Shown: in pieces, positions 1-8,467 of the stretch
How positions within the stretch are numbered: the stretch's first letter is position 1
How the letters are laid out: each line of letters begins with the position of its first letter
DNA from: Lachnospiraceae bacterium NE2001
GTDB taxonomy: Bacteria; Bacillota; Clostridia; Lachnospirales; Lachnospiraceae
Assembly (NCBI GenBank): GCA_900110635.1
Contig: FOEK01000004.1
Span: 186,270 to 231,764 of the forward strand
Direction: 5' to 3'
Length of the DNA stretch: 45,495 nucleotides
Program-made: the position numbers and the translations under genes
The notes under the pieces: model-generated
What the model was told of the DNA's origin: nothing
Seen by the model: only the letters and a program-made list of their open reading frames with translations
The model's database searches: none

Positions 1-2763
1 TCGATTCTGCAGGTTATTGTTGTTCTGCATTGGATTGCCGCCCTGCTGCATTGGATTGCCGCCCTGCTGCATTGGGTTACCGCCCTGCTGGAAGTTTTGG
101 TTATTATTCAGGTTACCTTGGTTGTTATTAAACCCTGGCTGATCTGCATTCAGCCGTTGCTGCAGATTATTGTTGCCCATATTGTTATTGGCCATATTAT
201 TGTTACCCATGTTGTTGGCCATATTGTTATTGGCCATATTATTGTTACCCATGTTGTTGGCCATATTGTTGTTACCCATATTACCCTGCATTGGGTTACC
301 GCCCTGCCGTGGGCCTGGGTTATTGTTGTTATTCATATTACCAAGGTTGTTCTGGTTATTGCCAAGACCTTGCTGATCAGCATTGAGACGCTGATCCAGG
401 TTACCTCCCTGTGGTGGTCCCTGGTGGTTACCCTGCATAGGGTTACCATCCTGTACAGGACCTTCAGCATCTGCATTTAATCTCTGCTCAAGATTTCCGT
501 CCTGCGGTGGACCTTCTACTGGATTATTATCATCCACATCTATCTGTTGGTTCTGGTTTCCAGGAAGATTGTCGTCGTCATCTCCGTTGCCGTTGTTGTT
601 ATTGTTGTTATTGTTGTTATTGTTGCCACCACCAACACCATTATTATTATCATTATTATTATTGTTGTTATTATTCAATCCACCGCCGCCAGGCGGCCCA
701 TCATTGTCGTCATCTCCTCCACCTGGTTGATTCTTCTGGCTGTTAGGAAGCTGGAAATTATCTCTATCTGGAGGTGGATTCTTAAGCTGCTTGACCTTGT
801 TAGCCTCTTCCTGCTTCTTATCAAGCTTATCCTGCTTAACATCCTCTTTACCAGCCTTCATAGCATCCTTCTTGCTCATGCCATCATTTTCCATATGTCT
901 GATAGCATGTCTCATCTGAGCCTTATCATCCTTGCTAAGCTGTTTGCCATCAAGAGTCTTTCCTGTGCTTTCAGCGTGTGCCAGGTTGTCCTTCATATTC
1001 TTGATCTCACGATCATGCTTACGCGCATCTTTAGTTTTCTGCGTAGCAGTCTTCTCGCCAGATTCTATATCTTTTCCAGTAATCGCTGAGTACGCTTTAC
1101 CTATTGTATTCTTATATGCCCAGTTTTTAGCAGCACCTACGCCAGCACCAGCTAAACCAACAACCTTACCACCTGTCTTATCCCATATACCTTTGCCGAC
1201 ATTTGAAGCTGACATAGATCCAAGCATTCTTCCTGCTGTGGAATCCTTAACTGTGCTTCTCATATCACCGGCTGTGATTGCCTGCCATCCTGCACTATCT
1301 GCCAGGATACCAGTCAGCATACCGTTAACTCGTCCTACAGCTGTAAGACCTCCATAGGTAATGACACATTTAATTATTATAGAAAGGATCAGGCTATCTG
1401 ATACTATAAGCGACGGACTCCATATGATCGGCAGGAACATTAGGAAAAGTCTCATAGCGAGAACCATTCCGACTACTCCAAGCAGCTGTACAAGGAAAGC
1501 CGTGGTCCACTGCTTCAGCTTACCGCCGTCATCCAGTGGTAATGCCGATATTACAAGTGGAGACGCAAGATACAGTGTAAGTAAGCTGAATATACGAACT
1601 GAACAGGTTACTATGATAACCAGCATCTCTGAGATCATAGATATAGCTGTAGCATATACAAGCACATAATTCGTCTTCATAGGTGACGGATCAAAAACCG
1701 CTTTAACCTGGTCATACTCATACATATCGCTAAAGCCATAATAAAATGGCTGACGAACCGCATCATAGAAGGAAGGCTCTACGTTATACTTCTCTGTACG
1801 AGCTGCTGCCTTTCCATTGAAGTTACCCATGGTTGCACAAATAAAGAGAATTCTATCCATGGACACCTTGTTATTATTATACTTTACTTCACGACTGTAA
1901 TGATCAAGCACTCTCATATTAGGATGTGCTCGCATCTCCTCCATAACGTCAAGCATAGCACCAGTGAGTCCATCATTGTATGCGTCAAGAGGCATCTCCT
2001 GCGAGTAATCCCAGGCTCTCGCAAGTCTCTCGCACATACTCTGCCAGGTGGGTTCTATCTCACCATTTTCCTGATCATCATTGGTATAGGATACGTAGTA
2101 ATAATTGAAAACTCCCTGCTTACCTAGATATTCCAGATCACCTCTTATATCGTTATAACAGGCATTCAGGTTATACCTTGTTCTATATGAAGGGTTAAGG
2201 GAATAATTTCCTATCGTGTTAAATATTCGGCCCATAGCCGCGTATTGTTCATCGGTAAATGTAATCTCCTGCGGTCCCTGGGCAATACTCGGGGCATTTG
2301 TAATCGCGGTTCCAATTGCTGTAATCAGCGTATCTGATGCATCGATTGCCACAAGCATTATAAGCTGCATTCCTGCTATAAGAAGTATACTCTTTATGAG
2401 ATTTCCCAGGATAGCTCCAAGAGTTATACCTTGCTGCTTATCACGAAGATCGAGAACCTTTCTAATTACTGAAACTACAGCAAAACAAAATGCAAAGATA
2501 ATACCTATTAAACCCATAGCTCCGTATATTCCCCGGACATTCTCGTGGGTAAAGAACACTCTGATCAGGGTCATATTGGGCTTATCGGCATTATAAGTAA
2601 CCTTGGTCTCACCAGTAAAAACTTCCATAACGGATTCCATAAAAGCAAGAATCCGACATAGGAATACTTCTATCAAGTAGAGCAATCGCCATATTGTAGT
2701 TTCAAGGAAGGACGTCCACCAATTGTTGATCATCTCTCCTATATCTAAATTCAGTAGAATCAT
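1..2763 (-). CDS. TrbL/VirB6-like conjugal transfer membrane protein, partial
   Basis: Open reading frame with no stop before the left edge: 921 codons are visible and the C-terminus is missing. The start is ATG at 2763, preceded on the minus strand by AGGAG six bases away. The first ~480 residues hold five or more hydrophobic segments (about 80-100, 114-140, 360-410, 420-446 and 460-480) around a large polar loop, which is the plan of VirB6/TrbL-type inner-membrane channel proteins of Gram-positive conjugative elements. From about residue 660 to the edge the protein is low complexity, dominated by Asn, Gly, Gln and Pro, with repeated QRLNAD, GNPMQ and MANNNMGNN units. It is the third gene after virD4 and a secreted protein, 16 bp beyond the latter, which fits a transfer operon. 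The assignment rests on topology and neighbours, not on a diagnostic motif. Confidence 0.72.
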   Translation of the reverse strand, partial: MILLNLDIGEMINNWWTSFLETTIWRLLYLIEVFLCRILAFMESVMEVFTGETKVTYNADKPNMTLIRVFFTHENVRGIYGAMGLIGIIFAFCFAVVSVIRKVLDLRDKQQGITLGAILGNLIKSILLIAGMQLIMLVAIDASDTLITAIGTAITNAPSIAQGPQEITFTDEQYAAMGRIFNTIGNYSLNPSYRTRYNLNACYNDIRGDLEYLGKQGVFNYYYVSYTNDDQENGEIEPTWQSMCERLARAWDYSQEMPLDAYNDGLTGAMLDVMEEMRAHPNMRVLDHYSREVKYNNNKVSMDRILFICATMGNFNGKAAARTEKYNVEPSFYDAVRQPFYYGFSDMYEYDQVKAVFDPSPMKTNYVLVYATAISMISEMLVIIVTCSVRIFSLLTLYLASPLVISALPLDDGGKLKQWTTAFLVQLLGVVGMVLAMRLFLMFLPIIWSPSLIVSDSLILSIIIKCVITYGGLTAVGRVNGMLTGILADSAGWQAITAGDMRSTVKDSTAGRMLGSMSASNVGKGIWDKTGGKVVGLAGAGVGAAKNWAYKNTIGKAYSAITGKDIESGEKTATQKTKDARKHDREIKNMKDNLAHAESTGKTLDGKQLSKDDKAQMRHAIRHMENDGMSKKDAMKAGKEDVKQDKLDKKQEEANKVKQLKNPPPDRDNFQLPNSQKNQPGGGDDDNDGPPGGGGLNNNNNNNNDNNNGVGGGNNNNNNNNNNNGNGDDDDNLPGNQNQQIDVDDNNPVEGPPQDGNLEQRLNADAEGPVQDGNPMQGNHQGPPQGGNLDQRLNADQQGLGNNQNNLGNMNNNNNPGPRQGGNPMQGNMGNNNMANNMGNNNMANNNMANNMGNNNMANNNMGNNNLQQRLNADQPGFNNNQGNLNNNQNFQQGGNPMQQGGNPMQQGGNPMQNNNNLQNR

Positions 2764-2779
2764 AATCCAGCTCCTATTG

Positions 2780-3883
2780 TTATCTAACTCTAAGTCGCTT
2801 TCTGGTAATATAAAGTGCCACAATTATTCCGGCAATTAGTACTACAAATGCTATAAATAAGAATACGGACTTAATGTTTAGATAGAGCGATATCTCAAAG
2901 TCCTTCTGAGTAACATTTCCAGCCTGATCATAAGCGAGTACTTTGTAAGTGCCACTTTCTGTCAGTTTATTTCCTGATTTGAGACTGGTCTTTTTATCAT
3001 CAAGGTATACAACAACACTGTCTCCATTCTGAAGCCCCTGTATTGTTACCGGCCCCTTAGCCTTATTATTCTTATCTACGCCATCAATTGTTATCTGCGG
3101 TGGGATGTGGTCAACTGATACCACCAGATTATATACAATACCTGTCGCATTACAGGCATATCTAATATCATAATATCCCTCACGTGTCATATCGACCATT
3201 CCAAAGCCCTTATCAGCTTCGACTCCGTCGATTTCCACTGACTGAACTGAAAAGCCACTTGGAATTACATACTGAGCGAGCTTACCCGTTGTGCTCTTTA
3301 CTATCTGAAATGTCATCACCTGCTTCTCACTGTTATCATCCCAGGTTATCGCAGTGTAGGAACCAGGCTCTGAAACTGTCTGCGGTATGCCATTCAGCTT
3401 AACTCCATCCTTATAGATGGCCATGTTGAACTCTCCAGCTGCTGCAAAGTTGACTGGTGCGGTAGTTACCATACCGTCAACTACTGAAGCACAAAACTTG
3501 TCATCTGCACCTATCTGATATACAAAGTAATGATTGGTAAGGTCGTAGGTGCAATCATCATTTACCTTAACTATGCCAGCCTGACTAGCTTCTTCAACTC
3601 CAACCGGAAGTCCGGTATAGATATCCAGCTCACCTGTGTAATCGAAGTAAGCATCGTTGCCTTCTTCTACAGTGTTGTAATCCTCATAGTAGCTGTCGTC
3701 CAGACTGTCTGTATCATAAATAGTGTCATCTTCTGTACTACCTGTATCCATGCCGAGTCCATCTGCTGCATAAACTGCGTTCAGAGGCGCAGAAGGCCAG
3801 ATTGGAGCTGTTACACTGGATAGTGTGATGCCGCCAATCGCTAGTATTGTTGTTAATGCATAAGATACAAATGTTTTTTTCAT
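2780..3883 (-). CDS. Membrane-anchored extracellular protein with Ig-like region
   Basis: 367 residues. An N-terminal signal peptide (about 1-40, with a likely cleavage after VYAADG-type alanines) is followed by an acidic, Tyr/Asp-rich stretch (43-80). The body looks like beta-sandwich, Ig-like domains (about 190-335) and contains phrases such as DHIPPQITIDG and AYDQAGNVTQKDF that are typical of bacterial Ig-like surface domains. A C-terminal transmembrane helix (about 337-360) ends in basic residues RKRLRVR, so the body should face outward. Start ATG at 3883 has an AGAGGT ribosome site. The gene lies between virD4 (15 bp upstream) and the TrbL-like gene (16 bp downstream), so it is probably co-transcribed. 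I infer a surface role during mating or cell contact; the exact function is unknown. Confidence 0.72.
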   Translation of the reverse strand: MKKTFVSYALTTILAIGGITLSSVTAPIWPSAPLNAVYAADGLGMDTGSTEDDTIYDTDSLDDSYYEDYNTVEEGNDAYFDYTGELDIYTGLPVGVEEASQAGIVKVNDDCTYDLTNHYFVYQIGADDKFCASVVDGMVTTAPVNFAAAGEFNMAIYKDGVKLNGIPQTVSEPGSYTAITWDDNSEKQVMTFQIVKSTTGKLAQYVIPSGFSVQSVEIDGVEADKGFGMVDMTREGYYDIRYACNATGIVYNLVVSVDHIPPQITIDGVDKNNKAKGPVTIQGLQNGDSVVVYLDDKKTSLKSGNKLTESGTYKVLAYDQAGNVTQKDFEISLYLNIKSVFLFIAFVVLIAGIIVALYITRKRLRVR

Positions 3884-3898
3884 TTATGATACCTCTAA

Positions 3899-5926
3899 TT
3901 ATGCGGATTCGTCGAACTCCCCGCCTTCTTCATTCTTGCCCAGAACTATCTCGTTACGGAGGTCCAGGTCGTAGAATACTTCGTCGGCTCTGAACATGTG
4001 ACTACGTAACTCTTCCATATCCATACGGCCAAACTTGTAGAATGGGCAGAGATATGAAGGTGTGTACTTTGTCTTGAGCGGGTAGTTACCAAATGTAACG
4101 ATAATTGAGTTACCCGTACTCTCTTTGTTGTTCAGCATCTGAAGTTCTGACGGATAGATAAGTGGTCTTACCTGGGTCTGTGATGATATATTCATCTCGC
4201 CTGCCTTGGAACCTACATTTGAAGATGTGGAATTAGTACGTACTGTCATATTTCCACATAGCTTTGAGAACTCTTCACAGGTTCCGATATCATTTGATCC
4301 GATAAACATCTTCATACCACAGTTAGACTTAACGATATCAGCTACCTTCTCACCATATACGTTGTTAAGCTGTGAGTAGGACTGTACAACCATGTTGAAC
4401 CAGATCTTTCTTGAACGTCCAACAGTGATCATCTTATCGAACTTCTCTATCTTTGGCATATTACCGAACTCATCAAGGATGAAGTAGACATTTCTTGGAA
4501 GAGAAAGGTCTTCTCTTGCTGATGCAACCTTGATAAGTGCTTTATACATACAGAGAATAAATACTGCCGCCAGTCCGTGACGTGTATCCTTCTCATCAGG
4601 TATCTTCATAAAGAGTGCAGTTGGCTCTTCAGCGAATCTCTCAGCCTGCACGTCTGTTGCTGATGTCAGACCGCAGAGTCCACGGTCGTTGAACATATTC
4701 AGCTTATCAAATGTAATAGACATATACGAAGAAAGTGTTGTATCTGCTGCTGACATAACCTGACGTGACAGTGTGTATGCCTGTGACAGCTTGCTTCTTC
4801 CTTCAAAGTATTCCTTAAGAGTTGCAAACTCATCTTCGGAATTAGTAAGTGCTTTATTAATATTGAAGAAGTTAAACTTGTCCTTGGTCATTCCAAGACG
4901 TTCATCCTCTGAATCCTCAAGCATCGCGAGGCAGGTTGACATAATAATGGAACGTGCACCTTTTTCCCAAACAGGGTCTTTTTCATTTTCAATAGGACAT
5001 ATAACTGATATAAGGTCGTTCAGGTCCTCATACATTTCATCATAGTACTGCTGACGTGTAACTGATACATCATCCTGGCAGTGGCTGAGATCTGTATAAG
5101 CTCTGCCTCTCCACTCAACCCAAGGCTTTCCAGGTTCTCCTTCACCATCCATACGCTTAAGGTCTGGATATTTCTTCATATCATCCTTATGGAACTTAAT
5201 ACCCTTGCCAGCCTCAGCATACTGCTGATACATATCCCAGATACCATCAAGCGGATTCCAACGTGATGATGAATAGGTATCACGGAGATCTAGCAGCAGC
5301 ACTTTGTAACCTCTGGATACGAGATACTGGCTGTGAAGATCAAAAAGCTCTCCTTTAGGGTCAGTCATTATCATTGAGCTGCCTGCTGCTGTTGAAGCAA
5401 GAAGCTGAATCATAGGATTGATAAATGTGGTTGTTTTACCGGAACCGGTAGCACCGATGATCAGTGAGTGTGCACCTGGAAGGAAATTAACCTGAAGCTG
5501 ATTCTTTTTATCGAGAACGGCTCTTACAGGGATACCATCCTTCTTTACTTCGTTAAGTGCACTGTACACATGATGAGGGAAGTACTTATCTCTTTCCTTA
5601 TCTGTAAGGAAACGGCTGTTCTCCAGAGAACCTCTTACTACATCAGGCTTACCCTTCTTTGATCCAAGAAATGTGCCACTGTGCTCCATAAGGAGTGAAT
5701 CCAGGTTGCTTCCTGACAGAAGCCATATAAGGAACACAGCTGTTCCACCAAGGGCACCGAATCCCCAGGTCTTCCAGTCCAGCAGAAGCTTCCAGTCGAA
5801 CTTATAGCCTTCTCCGCTTATACTTCCTGAGATCATTGGAAGCATGGACCTCATAAAGAAGCCAAGCAAGCCAGCCAGGATTAAAAACACCATTACATTC
5901 AGAAGAACCTTATGCCATGTTTTCAT
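3899..5926 (-). CDS. virD4: Type IV coupling protein (VirD4/TraG family)
   Basis: 675 residues, normal length for Gram-positive VirD4/TraG ATPases that deliver the relaxase-DNA complex to the secretion channel. Two N-terminal transmembrane helices (about 7-25 and 55-72) are followed by the cytoplasmic ATPase. The Walker A motif GATGSGKT lies at 158-165 and the Walker B motif FILDEFGNMP near residue 480. The GRSRKIWFNMVVQSYSQL region after Walker B is typical of the family. Start ATG at 5926 follows AGGAGA by five bases. It is the first gene of an apparent operon with the secreted protein and the TrbL-like protein. Its leader carries two SARP-type promoters and a strong stem-loop followed by a T-run just ahead of the ribosome site, so attenuation is possible. 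No relaxase gene is visible in the window. Confidence 0.93.
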   Translation of the reverse strand: MKTWHKVLLNVMVFLILAGLLGFFMRSMLPMISGSISGEGYKFDWKLLLDWKTWGFGALGGTAVFLIWLLSGSNLDSLLMEHSGTFLGSKKGKPDVVRGSLENSRFLTDKERDKYFPHHVYSALNEVKKDGIPVRAVLDKKNQLQVNFLPGAHSLIIGATGSGKTTTFINPMIQLLASTAAGSSMIMTDPKGELFDLHSQYLVSRGYKVLLLDLRDTYSSSRWNPLDGIWDMYQQYAEAGKGIKFHKDDMKKYPDLKRMDGEGEPGKPWVEWRGRAYTDLSHCQDDVSVTRQQYYDEMYEDLNDLISVICPIENEKDPVWEKGARSIIMSTCLAMLEDSEDERLGMTKDKFNFFNINKALTNSEDEFATLKEYFEGRSKLSQAYTLSRQVMSAADTTLSSYMSITFDKLNMFNDRGLCGLTSATDVQAERFAEEPTALFMKIPDEKDTRHGLAAVFILCMYKALIKVASAREDLSLPRNVYFILDEFGNMPKIEKFDKMITVGRSRKIWFNMVVQSYSQLNNVYGEKVADIVKSNCGMKMFIGSNDIGTCEEFSKLCGNMTVRTNSTSSNVGSKAGEMNISSQTQVRPLIYPSELQMLNNKESTGNSIIVTFGNYPLKTKYTPSYLCPFYKFGRMDMEELRSHMFRADEVFYDLDLRNEIVLGKNEEGGEFDESA

Positions 5927-5966
5927 ATACTTCTCCTATTTAAGATACACAAAAAAACTTTCTGCA

Positions 5967-6005
5967 ATTGCTGAACCCGTCTCTTCGAGACTCCTGTTCA
6001 GCAAT
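5967..6005 (-). terminator. Nested stem-loop plus T-run in the virD4 leader
   Basis: Perfect 10-bp arms (ATTGCTGAAC at 5967-5976 and its complement at 5996-6005) enclose an inner stem GTCTC/GAGAC (5979-5991). On the minus strand the structure is followed within about 12 bases by TTTTTTT (5950-5957), which is the form of an intrinsic terminator. A second small hairpin (GAGGC/GCCTC, about 6009-6020) precedes it. It sits between the proximal promoter (about 6051-6084) and the virD4 ribosome site, so it would act as a leader terminator or attenuator for the transfer operon. Confidence 0.6.
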
Positions 6006-6050
6006 GATGAGGCTTCGCCTCATAAACTCGCTTTATCACACTATATGCAA

Positions 6051-6084
6051 AGTTTAACATCTAGTGTGCAACAAAAGCGCAACA
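6051..6084 (-). promoter_or_regulatory. SARP-type promoter P3, proximal virD4 promoter
   Basis: Minus strand: direct half-sites TGTTGCGC and TGTTGCAC with an 11-bp period (6065-6084), then exactly 8 bp, then TAAACT (6051-6056) as -10. No -35 hexamer is evident at 17 bp, as expected where an activator replaces it. The site lies about 125 bp upstream of the virD4 start. Confidence 0.7.
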
Positions 6085-6230
6085 AGTTTTTTCTACATAT
6101 TTTATATGTTAATTAAATTCTTGTTAACATAATAGATTTCACCAACTATATATTGTAGCATTATACTTTCTATTTAGCAAGAATTAACAAAATATTGGTT
6201 AAAAACGCAAAAAAATGTAATGAAAGCATA

Positions 6231-6264
6231 ATTATAATGAGAGCTGTCCAACAAATGTCCTACA
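6231..6264 (-). promoter_or_regulatory. SARP-type promoter P4, distal promoter ahead of virD4
   Basis: Minus strand: 20-bp element with GGACA repeated at an 11-bp period (6245-6264), then 8 bp, then TATAAT (6231-6236). The 20-mer is identical to the one at 16425-16444. It lies just beyond the 3' end of the small broken gene and would give a leader of about 300 bases into virD4. Confidence 0.7.
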
Positions 6265-6270
6265 AACCCT

Positions 6271-6677
6271 TTATTTCTTTATAGTCTCGTTCTTGACTAC
6301 ATTTGTTTTTTTTGCGTTTTTCAGATTCTTTTGATACTGAATCTCAGCATATTTGTCATTGCTTTCCTTAATGATCTTCGTAAGCTTGTTGGTATCCTTA
6401 GCCATTCTTATAATGTCATTACCTGCTTTATACTTTCCAGGACTCTTCTCAGATTTTAACAAATCTTCGAATATAGGATTATTCATCTGCATCTTAACAT
6501 ATTTCTCAAGTGGAACATATTCTTAAGTATCCTTTCCACCTGGCTTAAGTCATTCTACTTAGAAAGATTATATAAAGCCTTAAGGGAAGCCTCGTCTTGC
6601 TTATTAATAAGCCATCCATTGTCAGACGCTTTCTTCAGAAAATCATCTAATTTTACTTCATTTGCAAAATCACCCAT
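6271..6677 (-). pseudogene. Small gene broken by a stop codon and a frameshift
   Basis: An ATG at 6677, 65 bp downstream of SARP-type promoter P2 and with a GAGG site, opens a 40-codon frame (MGDFANEVKLDDFLKKASDN...) that stops at TAG 6555-6557. The same frame continues plausibly after that stop (NDLSQVERILK). The sense then shifts by one base into EYVPLEKYVKMQMNNPIFED and runs to the stop at 6271 as a Lys/Asn-rich helical tail. Read together this looks like one protein of roughly 125 residues with one nonsense and one frameshift change. The downstream 73-residue piece (ATG 6492) has only a weak ribosome site. I do not recognise the family. The alternative is two real small proteins. Confidence 0.45.
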
Positions 6678-6748
6678 CACAAATACCTCAATTAATAATC
6701 TATAAATACAAGTGGGTTTCAAATAACCCTAATTCCCAATTTATCATC

Positions 6749-6782
6749 ATTATATAGACCTAGGCATAACAAAAGCGCAACA
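6749..6782 (-). promoter_or_regulatory. SARP-type promoter P2 of the small broken gene
   Basis: Minus strand: TGTTGCGC followed 11 bp later by TGTTATGC (6763-6782; the second half-site is degenerate), then 8 bp, then a perfect TATAAT (6749-6754). The small gene's ATG lies about 70 bp downstream. Confidence 0.65.
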
Positions 6783-6783
6783 C

Positions 6784-6847
6784 AAAAAAAAGACACAACG
6801 TGACAACTTGTCCCGGTTTAAGCTCAGACAGGCAGTCACTTTGTGTC
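6784..6847 (-). terminator. Intrinsic terminator of the pilin/phosphatase operon
   Basis: Minus strand: arm GACACAAAGTGAC (about 6835-6847), a loop region that can pair further, arm GTCACGTTGTGTC (about 6792-6804) with one mismatch, then eight T residues (6783-6790). It sits 25 bp after the stop of the last phosphatase gene and just upstream of promoter P2, so it separates two transcription units. Confidence 0.8.
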
Positions 6848-6872
6848 AATCTTTTTTCATCATTTTTCAGTT

Positions 6873-8453
6873 TTAAAGATAAGTGAAGGTGAGCATGGTA
6901 ATGTCGTCGAACTGAGGCTCGCCGTCGGCAAAGTCAGCCACCGCCTTCTGCATCTCAGTAATGAGAGTGCGGCTGTCGTCAGACTTGTGGGCGTTTAGCA
7001 CTTCCAACATTCGATCGGCACCAAATCGTTCAGCCTTGCTATGCTTTGTTCCAGAATGAACGGGGTCAGTTCTTTTTGCTTCAGTAAGCCCGTCGGTATA
7101 AAGGAATATACGGTCCCCAGGCTTTAAGTCAAATGATATACCAGGAAATGGCATACCTGGAAGAAAGGCTATAGGTGGGCCGTGCTCTGTCTTCTCTATA
7201 ACAAAGCCTTCCGATTTTTCTTGATCAGTTTGCGAACGAAGTATGGCCGGATAGTCATGGCCTGCGTTGCAGGCTTCTACGTGACCATTCGCCAGATCTA
7301 TGATTCCAAGCCACATGGTAACAAACATCAGAGACGTATTGGCCTTTGTCATTCTATCATCTACATATTTGATGATCTCAGATGGCGTTCCGCCAAGCTC
7401 TGCCTTTGTTTTGATCAACACCTTAGTTATCATAACAAAGAAAGCCGCTCCCAATCCTTTGTCTGAAACATCCGCTACCAGTATAGCGAGATGAGTTTCG
7501 TCAATCATAAAATAATCATAGTAATCACCGCCTACCTCCTGGGCAGGTGTCATCAATGCATATATATCATAATTCTTACGGCCAGTCATTCTGGAGGCAT
7601 CCTTTGGAAGAATTCCTTTCTGAATATTTGAAGCAATCTCTATCTCGCCCTTGGCTTTCGATATATTTACATCACGCTTAGCCACAAGTCCTACATAATT
7701 CAGGACAATAGCAAGCATGGATGCCGTCGGCTTAGTTGACATACCGAACCGGAAATAGGAAAGAACTTCAGCCAGAAGCGGCAGAGCAATAAATGAACTA
7801 ACTATGATTCTTTCCCTAATTGAGACCTTATCACTAAAAATAATTTCAACAACACCAGGTATCAACGCAATGTAGCAGAACATTCTAAAGGAATAAAGGG
7901 GTGCCCTGCTATAAACTCCTGCTGCATCTATGGTGAAATATATCGGAAAGTATATATTCATCACACATATAAATGAAGCAATCAGATATAGGGCAAAGAA
8001 TACCTTTGTAGATAATCTGACTATCTTTGTTTTTACTTCCAGAACGTTATAAGCATATATCCAGAACATCAGTCCCATAGTATAGGTGTTGATGTAAAGA
8101 AGAACATTTGAAGCAACGTTTTCTACACGCCTTTCAGGAACCCCCTGAACCAGCCAGGACCACTCATCCAGGAACAGGCTCAGTGCCGCGGTAACAAGAA
8201 GGGCACAGAATCTGTTGGTCATAGAACCGTAGGCATACTGGTTCTGCATACAGCTGTAATATACTACGAGACAGGTAACTATACCGAAGATTTCCATACC
8301 GCAGGTGAATTCCCAGGCATTCTCCATATTTTCGGTGCCTCTATGTATAGTAAGAAGGTTTATAGCCACGAAAAGAAAGCATATGAAAATAAAGCCCGCC
8401 TGGATTGTCTGTCTGGAGTATTTCATTATGAACGCATTAAATCTTCTTTCCAT
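6873..8453 (-). CDS. Membrane PP2C-type serine/threonine phosphatase (SpoIIE family)
   Basis: 526 residues. The first ~260 form about seven hydrophobic helices, resembling a 7TM sensor module. The C-terminal part (about 290-526) is a SpoIIE/RsbU-type PP2C domain with its metal-binding acidic motifs visible: GGDYYDYF near 307, ADVSDKG near 330, CNAGHDYP, FLYTDGLTEA, and FDDITML at the end. Such enzymes dephosphorylate Ser/Thr-phosphorylated proteins, classically anti-anti-sigma factors. It lies 14 bp after a paralogue (8468-10069) and ends the pilin/surface-protein unit just before a strong terminator. No kinase or STAS partner is encoded nearby, so the substrate is unknown. Confidence 0.88.
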   Translation of the reverse strand: MERRFNAFIMKYSRQTIQAGFIFICFLFVAINLLTIHRGTENMENAWEFTCGMEIFGIVTCLVVYYSCMQNQYAYGSMTNRFCALLVTAALSLFLDEWSWLVQGVPERRVENVASNVLLYINTYTMGLMFWIYAYNVLEVKTKIVRLSTKVFFALYLIASFICVMNIYFPIYFTIDAAGVYSRAPLYSFRMFCYIALIPGVVEIIFSDKVSIRERIIVSSFIALPLLAEVLSYFRFGMSTKPTASMLAIVLNYVGLVAKRDVNISKAKGEIEIASNIQKGILPKDASRMTGRKNYDIYALMTPAQEVGGDYYDYFMIDETHLAILVADVSDKGLGAAFFVMITKVLIKTKAELGGTPSEIIKYVDDRMTKANTSLMFVTMWLGIIDLANGHVEACNAGHDYPAILRSQTDQEKSEGFVIEKTEHGPPIAFLPGMPFPGISFDLKPGDRIFLYTDGLTEAKRTDPVHSGTKHSKAERFGADRMLEVLNAHKSDDSRTLITEMQKAVADFADGEPQFDDITMLTFTYL

Positions 8454-8467
8454 AGTAGTTCCCTAGA

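Larger units (their letters stand above)
5927..6270. other. 344-bp non-coding leader upstream of virD4
   Basis: No supportable gene. Reading on the minus strand it holds distal promoter P4, an AT-rich spacer, proximal promoter P3, two hairpins and the T-run just before the virD4 ribosome site. The plus-strand open frame across 5844-6116 is the complement of these regulatory signals and has no coding features. Confidence 0.7.

Noticed and set aside
97-1669. Several plus-strand open frames with Val/Ile- or Ser-rich products
   Set aside because: They are complements of the minus-strand TrbL-like gene; their hydrophobic runs come from its poly-Asn and other low-complexity codons and they lack ribosome sites.
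6065-6084. TTGCGC as a -35 hexamer
   Set aside because: The spacer to the -10 is 20 bp in P1-P3, too long for a normal promoter; the 11-bp direct repeat with fixed 8-bp gap explains the conservation better.
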